This document shows, piece after piece, positions 25,520-35,392 of a stretch of 60,605 nucleotides of DNA. The notes below the pieces were generated by a model, which made no database searches, had not been told where the DNA came from, and saw only the letters and a program-made list of their open reading frames with translations. The DNA is from an uncultured Prevotellaceae bacterium. Lineage in GTDB: Bacteria > Bacteroidota > Bacteroidia > Bacteroidales > Muribaculaceae. How positions within the stretch are numbered: position 1 is the first letter of the stretch; every line of letters begins with the position of its first letter. The stretch spans positions 1 through 60,605 of the forward strand of contig CAMJJG010000009.1 of NCBI GenBank assembly GCA_946406035.1, read 5' to 3'. Position numbers and translations under genes: made by a program.

Positions 25520-27631
25520 ATGAAGAAATTATTTTCTCTCCTCACGTTAGCTCTGCTGACCCTGTCAGTTGGAGCCGCTAACACTTATGTGAAGGTGACC
25601 AGTGCTGACCAGCTCGTTGCTGGCAAGAAGTACATCCTCGTAAACGAGGATAACAATGCTGCTTTGGGTGCCATCAGCAACACCAGCACTCCTTATGGCA
25701 CAAAGGTTGACGTTGCTATCAGCAATGGTGTTGTTGACATCGACGGCACTGCTGCTGTAGAGTTGACACTGGGCTCCAATAACAGCTCTTGGACCTTTGA
25801 TATGGGCAACGACAGCGAACACCATTATCTGGTTTGGACTTCAGGTAATTCGCTGAATACCGCCACCGAACTCAGCACCGCCAACACAAACTGGACTGCC
25901 TCTACCACCGATGATGGTATCGTCCTGATTAACGGTGCCGACAACACCCGCAAGTTACAGTACAACCAAAGCAGCCCCCGCTTCGCTTGCTACACCAGCG
26001 CTCAGAAGCCTGCCGTCCTGTACGTACAACAGGCTGCTGTGACTGTTGCTGCTCCCACTCTGACTCCTGCTCAGAGCTTTGACGAGAGCATCACGGTAAC
26101 TATCACCAACAACGAGGAAGGCGCTACCCTGTACTACAGCACCGACGGTTTGGCTTGGACTCTGTACACCGAGGCTCTGACCATCACCGAGACCACCACT
26201 GTTTACGCTAAGGCTACCAAGGGTGGTGTTGACAGCCCCGTTGTTAGCGCTAAGTACACCAAGAACGAGCCTGTCCCCGAGGGCGCTATCGTTTTCACCC
26301 CTGGTAACTTTGATGCTATTGAATCTAGTGCATGGACCATCACCAAGGACGGTGTGACCATCAGTTGCACCAGTGGTACCATCACCGCTGACCAGTTCCG
26401 CATGTTCAAGAGCCAGACAACCACCATCAGCTCGACTGTTGGTGCAATCACCAAGATTGAGTTCACCTGCACCGCTAACGGCACTACCAAGTACGGTCCT
26501 GGCTGCTTCCAAGCTCAAGACGGTTACACCTACGAAACCGATGGTCCCATTGGTACCTGGACTGGCAGCACTTCCAGCGTTAGCTTCTACACTGAGACCA
26601 ACCAGGTTCGCGCTACCCAGATCTTAGTCTTTGTTAACAGTGAGGTTCCCGCTGTTAGCGCTCCCGTATTTGATCCCGCTGGCTGCACCTTCACCGGTAG
26701 CCAGGTAGTTGCCCTGACTTGCGAGACCGAGGGTGCTGCTATCTATTACAGCATCAACGATGGCGAGTATCAGCTCTACAACGCTCCCTTCACCCTGACC
26801 GCTACCTCAACCGTTAAGGCTTATGCTGAACTCAATGGTACCCAGAGTGCTACCATCACCGCTACCTACACCAAGCGCGTAGAGGTTAGCAGCGTTGCCG
26901 ATGCTAACGCTCTTGGCAACAAGGTTGACTTCATTTACTATGGTGACGTAGCTGTTAGCTATCAGTGGTACAACGCCAACAACCAGTACTACAGCACTTG
27001 GATTGTTGACGGCCAAGGCAATGCCGGTTTAATCTATGGCAAGCAGGTTCCCGCCCTCAACCAGGGTGACGTTCTCGCCGAGGAGTGGGAGGCCCAGAAG
27101 ACCACCTACAACGGCATCCCCGAGTTCCAGTACCCCAACAACGTTGTTGCCAGTGGCGACACCTGGGAGATCAACCCCGTCGAGCTGACCACCGTTACCA
27201 CCGATGACGTGAACAAGTACATCATCATGAAGGGTCAGACCATCACCGCCGATGCTACCGACACCACCGGTCGTCGTTACATCAACGCCGACAGCCTGGT
27301 AATCTTCAACCAGTTTGGTGTTGAGCTCCCCGCATTTGAGGAGGGCAAGACCTATGACGTGGTTGCTATCGCTACCATCTACCACAACGCTCCCGAGCTC
27401 TACATCATCAGCGCTACCGAGGTACAGGCTGCTGCTGGCCTGCGTGGTGACGTGGATGGTAGTGAGAACGTGAACATCGCCGACGTAACCGCCCTGATCG
27501 ACTATCTGCTGAGCGGTAATGCCGAAGGTGTGGTTGTTGGCAATGCCGACTGCAATGTTGACCAGGCCGTCAACATCGCCGACGTAACTGCCCTGATCGA
27601 CTTCCTGCTGAGTGGTAATTGGAGCGAATAA
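25520..27631 (+). CDS. Secreted multidomain protein with CHB_HEX-like repeats and dockerin-like C-terminus
   Basis: The 703-residue product has a signal peptide (MKKLFSLLTLALLTLSVGAA) and an N-terminal beta domain (about 20-170). It has two chitobiase/hexosaminidase C-terminal-like Ig folds (about 174-250 and 378-452; hallmark EGATLYYSTDG and EGAAIYYSINDG). A beta-sandwich lies between them (about 250-375), then an OB-like stretch (about 455-635, with VDGQGNAGLIYG). Paired dockerin-like repeats close the protein (NIADVTALIDYLLSG, NIADVTALIDFLLSG). No catalytic domain is recognised, so it may be a binding or scaffold protein. GCT/GTT-rich codons differ from the GCC/GTG style of neighbours. Own promoter and terminator. 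Confidence 0.82.
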   Translation: MKKLFSLLTLALLTLSVGAANTYVKVTSADQLVAGKKYILVNEDNNAALGAISNTSTPYGTKVDVAISNGVVDIDGTAAVELTLGSNNSSWTFDMGNDSEHHYLVWTSGNSLNTATELSTANTNWTASTTDDGIVLINGADNTRKLQYNQSSPRFACYTSAQKPAVLYVQQAAVTVAAPTLTPAQSFDESITVTITNNEEGATLYYSTDGLAWTLYTEALTITETTTVYAKATKGGVDSPVVSAKYTKNEPVPEGAIVFTPGNFDAIESSAWTITKDGVTISCTSGTITADQFRMFKSQTTTISSTVGAITKIEFTCTANGTTKYGPGCFQAQDGYTYETDGPIGTWTGSTSSVSFYTETNQVRATQILVFVNSEVPAVSAPVFDPAGCTFTGSQVVALTCETEGAAIYYSINDGEYQLYNAPFTLTATSTVKAYAELNGTQSATITATYTKRVEVSSVADANALGNKVDFIYYGDVAVSYQWYNANNQYYSTWIVDGQGNAGLIYGKQVPALNQGDVLAEEWEAQKTTYNGIPEFQYPNNVVASGDTWEINPVELTTVTTDDVNKYIIMKGQTITADATDTTGRRYINADSLVIFNQFGVELPAFEEGKTYDVVAIATIYHNAPELYIISATEVQAAAGLRGDVDGSENVNIADVTALIDYLLSGNAEGVVVGNADCNVDQAVNIADVTALIDFLLSGNWSE

Positions 27632-27670
27632 TCCTGTTAACCACGACTAGAGGATAAAATCCCATCTATC

Positions 27671-27703
27671 GAGGGTGTGGCCATGCGTTTTGGCCACACC
27701 CTC
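27671..27703 (+). terminator. Strong terminator after the CHB_HEX/dockerin gene
   Basis: Perfect 12-bp GC-rich arms (gagggtgtggcc / ggccacaccctc) followed by a long T-tract (27705-27713). Confidence 0.9.
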
Positions 27704-27756
27704 CTTTTTTTTTGATGCCTGCAGTGAAAATTGATGAGTGAATAGGAAAAAATGTG

Positions 27757-27764
27757 TAACTTTA
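27757..27764 (+). promoter_or_regulatory. -7 box for polA
   Basis: TAACTTTA, one mismatch from TAnnTTTG, 32 nt before ATG 27797. It overlaps the longer reading frame and so argues for the later start. Confidence 0.45.
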
Positions 27765-27796
27765 ACGCCTGGAACATAAAAACACGACTGATCGTT

Positions 27797-30631
27797 ATGG
27801 AATCGACCAAGAAACTGCTGCTACTTGACGCCTATGCGCTCATCTTCAGGGCCTACTACGCGATGATACGCAGCCCGCGCATCACCTCGACCGGCATCGA
27901 CACGTCGGCCATCTTTGGCTTTGTCAACACCCTTCAAGACTTGCTCAAGCGCGAGCACCCGTCACACATCGCCGTGTGCTTTGACCCGCCAGGCGGCAAC
28001 ACCTTTCGCCACAAGAGCTACGAGCCCTACAAGGCCAACCGCGACAAGACCCCCGAGGGAATTCTCGTGGCTGTCCCCTACATCAAGCGCATCCTCGAGG
28101 CCTACCGCATCCCCATCTATGAGGTCGAGGGCTATGAGGCCGACGACGTCATCGGCACGCTCTCTCATCTGGCCGAGGGTCAGGGTTTCTTTACCTATAT
28201 GGTCACTGCCGACAAGGACTTCGGCCAGCTGGTGACACCCAACATCAAGATCCTCAATCCCAGCAAGAACGAGATTATGGGCGTAAAGGAAGTCAACGCC
28301 AAGTATGGCATCCAATCGCCCACGCAACTCATCGACATCCTGGGACTGATGGGCGACACCGCCGACAACATCCCCGGGTGCCCCGGCGTGGGTCCCAAGA
28401 CTGCCGAGAAGCTCATCCAGCAATATGGTTCTATCGAGAACCTGCTGGAGCACACCAGCGAGCTCAAGGGAGCCCAACGGCAGCGCGTCGAGGAAAATGC
28501 CGAGCAAATACGCACATCGAAGTGGCTGGCTACCATCATCACCGATGTGCCCATCGCCCTAGATGCCGATGCGCTGGCCCGCAAGGCCGTTGACATGGAC
28601 GCCCTGGGGGCCGTGTTCAGCGAGCTGGAATTCCGCACCCTCACCCAGCGCCTGATCGTCGGCGGCGAGGCCAATGTGGGCCTTGGCACAGCTCCTGACG
28701 CTCCTGCAGCCCCTGACGCCATGACGCCTGCAGCCACAACGCCTAGCACTGCGCGCCCAGCGCCTGGCCAGCAGCTATCGCTATTTGACCTGGAGGAGCC
28801 CCAGGCTGCCGAGGAGTCCCCGAGCACCAGTGCCTCCTACAAGTCGCTAGCCGACTTCACCTACGATTACAGAGTCATCCTCGACCCCGAAATTGCAGCC
28901 GCCGCGGTCAGCGCCATGCTTGACGAGCCCCGCATCGCCGTCACCATGCTAGGCATGGGGGCAAGCGCCATGCAATATGAGATTGTCGCCATCAGCCTGT
29001 GTGTCAAGCCTCATGAGGGTATTTTCCTGCTGAGTGACAGCTTGCCCGACTTGTTGTCGATCGTTGCGCCCGTTTTCAGCGGCAAGGCCTGCATCGTGGG
29101 CAACAACATCAAGCGCATGATGGTCGCCCTGGATCAACACGGCATCAAGTTCACGGCGCCCTACTATGACACCGCCGTGGCCCACTACCTGCTGCAACCC
29201 GAGCGCGGCCACTCGACCAGCGAGATTGCCTATGAACTGCTGCACTACACGACTGTCAACGCAGACAACGTGCTGGGGACCAAGGGACGCCAGGCATCCA
29301 AGCGGCAGATTCCCGTCGCCGAAATGGCACGGGTAGCCACCGAGGCCGCCGACCTGAACCTGCAACTGCCCGACGTGCTCGACAAGGCCCTGAAGGAACA
29401 AGGGCTCTACAAGCTGTTGACCGATATCGAGCTGCCGCTCATCCCCGTACTGGCCAGTATGGAACTGGCGGGCGCACGCATCGATGTCAAGGTCCTGAAG
29501 GAGTACTCCATCACCCTGACCGAGCAGATGAACCGCCTGGAAGTGGAGTGCCACCAGCTGGCAGGCATGTCGTTCAACACGGCATCGCCAGCCCAGGTGG
29601 GCGAAGTGCTGTTTGACCGCCTCAAGCTGGACCCCAAGGCCAAGAAGACCAAGACAGGCCAATACAGCACCACCGAGGAGATCCTGCTCAAGCTGCGCGA
29701 CCGCCATCCACTCATCGACAAGATTCTGGAGCTCAGAGGAATACGCAAACTGCTATCCACCTACGTCAATGCGTTGCCAGCACTCATCAACCCCACTACG
29801 GGGCGCATCCACACGACCTATAACCAAACCGTTACCGCCACGGGGCGCCTGTCATCTACTAACCCCAACCTGCAAAACATCCCCGTGCGCAGCGACGACG
29901 GCAAGGAAATTCGCCGTGCCTTCATTCCCGCCGAGGGCAATATCTTCTTCAGCGCCGACTACTCGCAAATCGAGCTGCGCCTAGTGGCCGACCTGAGCCA
30001 CGACACGACGATGCTCGACGCGTTTGCCCACGGTCACGACATCCACGCCATTACTGCCGCCCGCATCTATCACAAGCCACTGGATCAAGTCACCAGTGAC
30101 GAGCGGCGCAAGGCCAAAACGGCCAACTTTGGCATCCTGTATGGCATCAGCGCCTTTGGCCTGGCCCAGCGTCTCAACATCCCGCGCGATGAGGCCAAGA
30201 TGCTCATCGACGGCTACTACACGACCTTCCCCCAGGTGCGCGACTATATCGACCGCAATATTGCCCTGGCACGCGAGAAGGGCTATGTGACAACCGTTTA
30301 TGGCCGCCGCCGCATGCTGCCCGACATCAACTCGCGCAACGCCGTGGTGAGAGGCTTCAGCGAGCGCAACGCCATCAACGCGCCCATCCAGGGCACCGCG
30401 GCCGACGTCATCAAGCTCGCCATGGTGCGCATCTACCAGCGCTTCCAGGCCGAGGGTATCCAGTCCAAGATGATTCTGCAAGTGCATGACGAACTCAACT
30501 TTGACGTCATTCCCAGCGAACTCGACAAGGTGGAACGCATCGTCATCGAGGAGATGGAGGGCGTTTACAAGGGCAACGTGCGCCTTACCGCCAGCCACGG
30601 TGCTGCCACCAACTGGCTTGATGCACATTAA
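27797..30631 (+). CDS. polA: DNA polymerase I with degenerate 3'-5' exonuclease domain
   Basis: The 944-residue product has the PolA layout: 5' nuclease (about 1-290, with YEADDVIGTL, VTADKDFG and the H3TH segment GVGPKTAEKL), a Pro/Ala-rich linker (about 295-335), an exonuclease-like domain (about 350-540) and the polymerase (about 545-944, with DYSQIELR, the O-helix KTANFGILYG and catalytic VHDEL). It works in Okazaki fragment processing and repair. In the exonuclease-like domain the DxE of motif I reads VTMLG, motif II keeps N (GNNIKRMM) but lacks its D, and motif III lacks its Tyr and first Asp, so proofreading is probably absent. ATG 27797 is chosen over 27752 because of the promoter. 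Confidence 0.95.
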   Translation: MESTKKLLLLDAYALIFRAYYAMIRSPRITSTGIDTSAIFGFVNTLQDLLKREHPSHIAVCFDPPGGNTFRHKSYEPYKANRDKTPEGILVAVPYIKRILEAYRIPIYEVEGYEADDVIGTLSHLAEGQGFFTYMVTADKDFGQLVTPNIKILNPSKNEIMGVKEVNAKYGIQSPTQLIDILGLMGDTADNIPGCPGVGPKTAEKLIQQYGSIENLLEHTSELKGAQRQRVEENAEQIRTSKWLATIITDVPIALDADALARKAVDMDALGAVFSELEFRTLTQRLIVGGEANVGLGTAPDAPAAPDAMTPAATTPSTARPAPGQQLSLFDLEEPQAAEESPSTSASYKSLADFTYDYRVILDPEIAAAAVSAMLDEPRIAVTMLGMGASAMQYEIVAISLCVKPHEGIFLLSDSLPDLLSIVAPVFSGKACIVGNNIKRMMVALDQHGIKFTAPYYDTAVAHYLLQPERGHSTSEIAYELLHYTTVNADNVLGTKGRQASKRQIPVAEMARVATEAADLNLQLPDVLDKALKEQGLYKLLTDIELPLIPVLASMELAGARIDVKVLKEYSITLTEQMNRLEVECHQLAGMSFNTASPAQVGEVLFDRLKLDPKAKKTKTGQYSTTEEILLKLRDRHPLIDKILELRGIRKLLSTYVNALPALINPTTGRIHTTYNQTVTATGRLSSTNPNLQNIPVRSDDGKEIRRAFIPAEGNIFFSADYSQIELRLVADLSHDTTMLDAFAHGHDIHAITAARIYHKPLDQVTSDERRKAKTANFGILYGISAFGLAQRLNIPRDEAKMLIDGYYTTFPQVRDYIDRNIALAREKGYVTTVYGRRRMLPDINSRNAVVRGFSERNAINAPIQGTAADVIKLAMVRIYQRFQAEGIQSKMILQVHDELNFDVIPSELDKVERIVIEEMEGVYKGNVRLTASHGAATNWLDAH

Positions 30632-30678
30632 ATTAAAATATTTTTGGCGAAATATTGCTCAGATTGAAAAAATAGCAG

Positions 30679-30686
30679 TATCTTTG
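30679..30686 (+). promoter_or_regulatory. -7 box for tRNA-Pro(CGG)
   Basis: TATCTTTG matches the consensus, 18 nt upstream of the tRNA 5' end. Confidence 0.65.
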
Positions 30687-30704
30687 CACCGCTAAAACGA
30701 GTTT

Positions 30705-30778
30705 CGGGGTGTAGCACAGTTGGTTAGCGCGCCACGTTCGGGACGTGGAGGTCGGAAGTTCGAGTCCTCTCACCCCGA
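30705..30778 (+). tRNA. tRNA-Pro (anticodon CGG)
   Basis: The sequence folds as a tRNA: acceptor CGGGGTG/CACCCCG, anticodon arm CCACG/CGTGG with loop TTCGGGA (anticodon CGG), T-arm with AGTTCGAGTCC, and discriminator A. CCA is not encoded. It reads the proline CCG codon and complements the TGG isoacceptor at 3746-3820. Confidence 0.95.
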
Positions 30779-30786
30779 CTCAAGCA

Positions 30787-30819
30787 GAGGTAACTAGTTG
30801 TACATCAACGAGTTACCTC
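30787..30819 (+). terminator. Terminator after tRNA-Pro(CGG)
   Basis: Arms gaggtaact (30787-30795) and agttacctc (30811-30819), extended inward by gttg/caac, followed by ctttttt. Confidence 0.75.
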
Positions 30820-30828
30820 ACTTTTTTA

Positions 30829-30873
30829 GGTAACAATATGGCTATTGGCCCATCGGGGTGATTAAACCGCCCT
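30829..30873 (+). repeat. Dispersed intergenic palindromic repeat, copy 1
   Basis: This ~45-bp segment (core ggcccatcgggg...attaaaccgccct) aligns with the reverse complement of 54561-54604 at roughly 36 of 44 bases. It overlaps a hairpin (gcccatcgggg / cccctatgggc, 30848-30884). It is non-coding. Confidence 0.5.
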
Positions 30874-31029
30874 CCCCTATGGGCAGAAGCCTTTAGCTCG
30901 GCGAAGCCAAATGAACCAGATTATAGTTTTTTCTTATGATTTCCCGTGCGATGGCACGGTCATCTGTAGAGACGTGCTCGCAGGGCCAACTGCCATACAG
31001 TTCCCTTTAATCATAATCAATAGTCCCAC

Positions 31030-31926
31030 ATGAAACAGAACAATATTATCCAACTGGACTTTACTGATGTTGCTCAAGTGTATCACGACCTCAAGTACAA
31101 CGATGGTGAAATAGCGTTTGCCGACAACATCACGAACATACCAGGACTGATGAAGCAATTCCAAGTCAATTTCATCGCCTATCTCATGGTGCTAGACGGC
31201 ACTATGTCGCTGGAACTGAACACAGTCCCCTATACGCTCGAGAAGAACAACTCACTGTTTATTGACCGCAAGATGGTCATCGACAACGTGCGGCACAGCA
31301 ACGACTTTCGTTGCCTGATATGCGCCATGAGTGCCGACGTGGGATTTGGATTTTTCAACAAGAGCCTGATGCACTCGGTCATGCACATCATGACCAATCC
31401 GGTCATCAAGCTCGATCAAAACGAGGTGGACCTGATGATCAGGTATTACGAGCTACTCACGTTCAAGATGGAGCATCCCGAGATGAACTTTGGCCGCGAG
31501 ACCATGCGTGACATCATCCGCTGCTTTGCCTATGACCTGCTCTCCAACATCAACAGGCGCCTCATCCAGGGCAGCGAAGACGACATGTTGCGCCAGAGCG
31601 ATCGCATCTTTAGACGATTCATGCTCATGCTCGCCGCCAACAAGAGCGCCAACCGCAGCGTCCAGTCCTATGCCCAGGAACTATGCATCTCGCCCAAGTA
31701 CCTGACGAGCGTGTGCCGGCGCCACAGCGAGTACACACCCAGCGAACTCATTGCCACATCGGTCATCAGCCGCATCAAGCAGCTGCTGCTCTATAGTGAC
31801 TTGAGCATTAAGGAAGTAGCGGGGGAGATGGGCTTTGACAACCTGTCCTTCTTCGGGAAATATGTGAAAAAGCACTTAGGCCTGTCGCCCAACCACTACC
31901 GCAAGGCCAACGGCTATGGCAAGTGA
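31030..31926 (+). CDS. AraC-family transcriptional regulator
   Basis: The 298-residue product has an N-terminal cupin-like sensing region (about 20-180) and a C-terminal pair of helix-turn-helix motifs (about 205-295). The second HTH carries the typical LSIKEVAGEMGFDNLSFFGK and HLGLSPNHYRK signatures. This layout is common for Bacteroidetes regulators of metabolism or stress. No target gene is adjacent: tRNA-Pro lies upstream and folK converges from downstream. The upstream 250 bp hold a repeat and hairpins but no clear promoter box. Confidence 0.88.
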   Translation: MKQNNIIQLDFTDVAQVYHDLKYNDGEIAFADNITNIPGLMKQFQVNFIAYLMVLDGTMSLELNTVPYTLEKNNSLFIDRKMVIDNVRHSNDFRCLICAMSADVGFGFFNKSLMHSVMHIMTNPVIKLDQNEVDLMIRYYELLTFKMEHPEMNFGRETMRDIIRCFAYDLLSNINRRLIQGSEDDMLRQSDRIFRRFMLMLAANKSANRSVQSYAQELCISPKYLTSVCRRHSEYTPSELIATSVISRIKQLLLYSDLSIKEVAGEMGFDNLSFFGKYVKKHLGLSPNHYRKANGYGK

Positions 31927-32002
31927 ATGCCCCACCCTCACAGCTCAAGATAATCAAGTGTTAATGCCGGGCCCGTGAGGCTTCTCCATGACAATTTCCA
32001 AG

Positions 32003-32482
32003 TCACGAGAGGGATGGATTCCCGGATAGCATCTCAAGCATCTGGGCAGCGGTAAGCCCCGTCACGGGGTGCCGCCAGTCGGGGGCCAGTTCAACCATGG
32101 GAATCAAGAAGAAATCGCGCTCGGCGAGATGCGGGTGGGGTACGCTCAGCGTGGCCGTGTCGATGATGCGGTCGTCGATCGCCACAATGTCGATATCAAC
32201 AAGACGGTCGGCATAGTTGCCATGCTCATCACGATGGGAAGCACTGCCCAGGCGCCGCTCGATGGCCTGCAGGTGCCGCAGCATGCCGTGAGGGGTCATT
32301 CCGCTCACGACGTGCAGTCCCACATTCAGGAACCTGTTCTCGCTCTCAAATCCCCATGGCTCACTCTCGACGATGCTCGACATGACACACTGCTCAACGC
32401 CAGCCGCAATAGCAACGACGGCGCGATAAAGGTTATCGCGCCGGTCGCCCATATTGGAACCTATATTTAGGTAAAAATGCAT
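32003..32482 (-). CDS. folK: 2-amino-4-hydroxy-6-hydroxymethyldihydropteridine diphosphokinase
   Basis: This folate-pathway enzyme transfers pyrophosphate from ATP to 6-hydroxymethyl-dihydropterin. The 159-residue protein is of normal length and shows LNIGSNMGDR at the N-terminus, the ESEPWGFES and NVGLHV segments, and the hallmark DIDIVAID plus VPHPHLAERDFFL. It starts 3 bp after the infB stop codon, so it is the last gene of the leftward rimP-nusA-infB-folK transcript. Confidence 0.95.
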   Translation of the reverse strand: MHFYLNIGSNMGDRRDNLYRAVVAIAAGVEQCVMSSIVESEPWGFESENRFLNVGLHVVSGMTPHGMLRHLQAIERRLGSASHRDEHGNYADRLVDIDIVAIDDRIIDTATLSVPHPHLAERDFFLIPMVELAPDWRHPVTGLTAAQMLEMLSGNPSLS

Positions 32483-32485
32483 GTT

Positions 32486-35299
32486 TTACAGGGTCTTGTG
32501 AACCTCGATTTCCTCAAAGGCCTCGATGATGTCCATCTCCTGCAAGTCGTTGTAGGACTTGAGGCTCAAGCCGCAGTCATAGCCGCTGGAAACCTCCTTG
32601 GCATCATCCTTGAAGCGCTTGAGCGAGGCCAGCTCGCCCGTGTGGATCACGATACCGTCGCGAATCACGCGCACCTTGCTGCCGCGCTTGATCTTGCCCT
32701 CGACAACCATGGCGCCAGCGATGGTGCCCACCTTGCTGATGTGGTAAACCTGACGCACCTCGGCACTGCCGATGACCTCCTCCTTGATGTCGGGCTGCAA
32801 CATACCTTCCATAGCGCTCTTGACCTCCTCGATGGCGTCATAGATGATGGAATACAAGCGGATGTCAACACCCTCCTGCTCGGCGGCACGCTTGGCCGAA
32901 GCCGACGGACGCACCTGGAAGCCGACGATATAGGCATCGCTGGCGGCAGCCAGGGTCACATCGCTCTCGGTGATAGCGCCTACGGCCTTGTGGATCACGT
33001 TGACCTGTACCTCGGGGGTCGACAGCTTGATGAGCGAGTCGCTCAATGCCTCGATGGAGCCGTCCACGTCACCTTTGACAATAATGTTGAGCTCATGGAA
33101 CTCACCCAGGGCCCTGCGGCGGCCGATGTCCTCAAGGCTGACACGGGTCTGAGTGCGACGATTCAGCTCACGCTGCAGCTGCTCGCGCTTGTTGGCGATC
33201 TGACGCGCCTCTTGATCGGTATCCATGACGTTGAACTTATCACCGGCTGTGGGAGCGCCATCCAAGCCCAGAATCAATGCGGGAGTCGATGGACCGCTCT
33301 CGGTAATGCGCACGTTGCGCTCGTTGAACATCGCCTTGACCTTACCAAAGTGGGTTCCGGCCAGCACGATGTCGCCCACGCGCAGCGTGCCGTTATCTAC
33401 CAGCACGGTGGCAACGTAGCCACGGCCCTTGTCCAGCGACGACTCGATGATCGAGCCGGTTGCCTTGCGATTGGGATTGGCCTTGAGGTCGAGCATGTCG
33501 GCCTCGAGCAGCACCTTCTCCATCAGCTCGCTCACGCCAGTACCTTTCTTGGCCGAGATATCCTGGCTCTGGTACTTTCCACCCCAGTCCTCGACCAGGT
33601 AGTTCATCTGTGCCAGTTCTTCCTTGATCTTCTCGGGATTGGCTCCGGGCTTATCAATCTTGTTGATGGCAAAGATGATGGGCACGCCGGCAGCCGACGC
33701 GTGATTGAGCGCTTCGACCGTCTGTGGCATGACGCTGTCGTCGGCAGCGACAATCACGATAACGATATCGGTCACCTTTGCACCACGGGCACGCATAGCG
33801 GTAAACGCCTCGTGACCAGGGGTATCCAGGAAGGTGATGCGGCGACCGTTGGGCAGCTTCACGTTATAGGCACCGATGTGCTGTGTGATACCGCCAGCCT
33901 CGCCGGCGATCACGTTAGAGTTACGGATGTAGTCGAGCAACGATGTCTTACCGTGGTCAACGTGGCCCATGACGGTAACAACCGGTGGACGCTGCACGAG
34001 ATCCTCGGGCTTGTCCTCCTCCTCGCTGATGGCTTCAACAACCTCGGCACTAGTATATTCGGTCTTGAAGCCAAACTCGTCGGCAACAATGTTGATGGTC
34101 TCGGCGTCAAGACGCTGATTGATGCTCACCATCACACCCAGATTCATACAAGTGGCGATAACCTTGTTGATGGGCACGTTCATCATGATGGCCAGGTCAT
34201 TGGCCGTGACAAACTCGGTGAGTTTCAGAATCTTGCTCTGAGCTGCTGCCAGTGCGGCCTCCTCGCGGACCTCCTCGCGATGCTCCTCGCGGCGCTCACG
34301 GCGACGCGCGGCAGCGGCCTTCTTACTGCTCTTGGCAGTGAGACGAGCCAGCGTCTCCTTCATCTGGCGCTGAACGTCTTCCTCGCTGACCTCGGGACGC
34401 AAGGGCCTGCGGTTGCCCTTCTTGTCCTTGCCAGCGCGTTTGCCGGCCTGGTCGTCCTTGCCACCGCGGTTCTTGCCCGACTGTGACGAGGGCTGGTTGC
34501 CAGCGCTCTCGATGTCAACTTTCTCTTTACCGATGCGTTTGCGCTTGCGCTTGCCGCCACCCTCGGCTTGAGCCTTGGCGAGTCGCTCGTTGCGCTTCTC
34601 TTCCTTGCTCTTCTTGCGTGGACGGGTCTGCTGGTTGAGCGATGTCAAGTCCACCTTGCCCACGACCTTGAGCTGTGGTCCGCTAACAGTCTCGGAGACG
34701 GGTCTGAATACATCCTCGTCCTTATCCTTCACGTCCTGCTTGGGTTCCTCGACCTCTTCAGGCCCATCCTGTTCAGGTTCCGACGGCTGGGCAACAGCCA
34801 GAGCATCGGCCACAGGCTCGGGGGCGGGAGCGGGTTCTGCCTTAACCTCGACCTGTTCCACAACGGGAGCGGGTTCTTCCTTGACGGGCTCCTCAACAGG
34901 TTTGTCGGCCTTGGGAGCCTCGACCGGAGCGGGTGCGGGTTGTTCCACCACCTGGGGCTGGGGCTCGGGCTTGGCAACGGGTTTGGGTTTGCCGGCAGCA
35001 TCCAGGTCAATCTTACCCAGGAAAGTGGGCTTCTGACCAGGGACCACGGTTTTGATTTCGTGTTCTTTGGCGGCATTGTGCTTGGCTTTCTCCTTCTGCC
35101 GCTCGTTGGCCATCTTCTCCGACTTGCTCTTGAGGTCCATGTCGGGCTTGAACTCCTTGACAAGCATTTCATAGACATCGTCCTGGATGCGCGCGTTGAT
35201 GCTAGCGTCGATTTCGATGCCCTTCTTGTGCAGGAATTCCTCGATGGTCTGCCTTCCCACGTTTAAATCTGCGATGACTTTACTAATCTTTATCGCCAT
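32486..35299 (-). CDS. infB: Translation initiation factor IF-2
   Basis: This GTPase delivers initiator tRNA to the 30S subunit. The 937-residue product has a small N-terminal IF2N-like fold, a long low-complexity Pro/Glu/Lys-rich linker (about 60-330), a second IF2N motif, and the G domain with [12 protein letters not shown] (G1), DTPGHEAF (G3) and NKIDKPGA (G4). Beta-barrel domains II, III and C2 follow. It sits 93 bp after nusA in the classical rimP-nusA-infB operon. Confidence 0.97.
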   Translation of the reverse strand: MAIKISKVIADLNVGRQTIEEFLHKKGIEIDASINARIQDDVYEMLVKEFKPDMDLKSKSEKMANERQKEKAKHNAAKEHEIKTVVPGQKPTFLGKIDLDAAGKPKPVAKPEPQPQVVEQPAPAPVEAPKADKPVEEPVKEEPAPVVEQVEVKAEPAPAPEPVADALAVAQPSEPEQDGPEEVEEPKQDVKDKDEDVFRPVSETVSGPQLKVVGKVDLTSLNQQTRPRKKSKEEKRNERLAKAQAEGGGKRKRKRIGKEKVDIESAGNQPSSQSGKNRGGKDDQAGKRAGKDKKGNRRPLRPEVSEEDVQRQMKETLARLTAKSSKKAAAARRRERREEHREEVREEAALAAAQSKILKLTEFVTANDLAIMMNVPINKVIATCMNLGVMVSINQRLDAETINIVADEFGFKTEYTSAEVVEAISEEEDKPEDLVQRPPVVTVMGHVDHGKTSLLDYIRNSNVIAGEAGGITQHIGAYNVKLPNGRRITFLDTPGHEAFTAMRARGAKVTDIVIVIVAADDSVMPQTVEALNHASAAGVPIIFAINKIDKPGANPEKIKEELAQMNYLVEDWGGKYQSQDISAKKGTGVSELMEKVLLEADMLDLKANPNRKATGSIIESSLDKGRGYVATVLVDNGTLRVGDIVLAGTHFGKVKAMFNERNVRITESGPSTPALILGLDGAPTAGDKFNVMDTDQEARQIANKREQLQRELNRRTQTRVSLEDIGRRRALGEFHELNIIVKGDVDGSIEALSDSLIKLSTPEVQVNVIHKAVGAITESDVTLAAASDAYIVGFQVRPSASAKRAAEQEGVDIRLYSIIYDAIEEVKSAMEGMLQPDIKEEVIGSAEVRQVYHISKVGTIAGAMVVEGKIKRGSKVRVIRDGIVIHTGELASLKRFKDDAKEVSSGYDCGLSLKSYNDLQEMDIIEAFEEIEVHKTL

Positions 35300-35392
35300 A
35301 TAATGTCTTTTATCGGTTCGCTTTCGGCAATATGCTTTCGGCTTCTATATTATTGTTGAGAAAATTGATAATTGTTGTTATTGTATAGTCGC

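Noticed and set aside
3746-30778. Integration sites at the two tRNA-Pro genes
   Set aside because: No integrase and no duplicated tRNA 3' end were found next to either gene.
32477-34486. 669-residue plus-strand open frame opposite infB
   Set aside because: It is the antisense of infB; composition is typical of shadow frames in GC-rich coding DNA.
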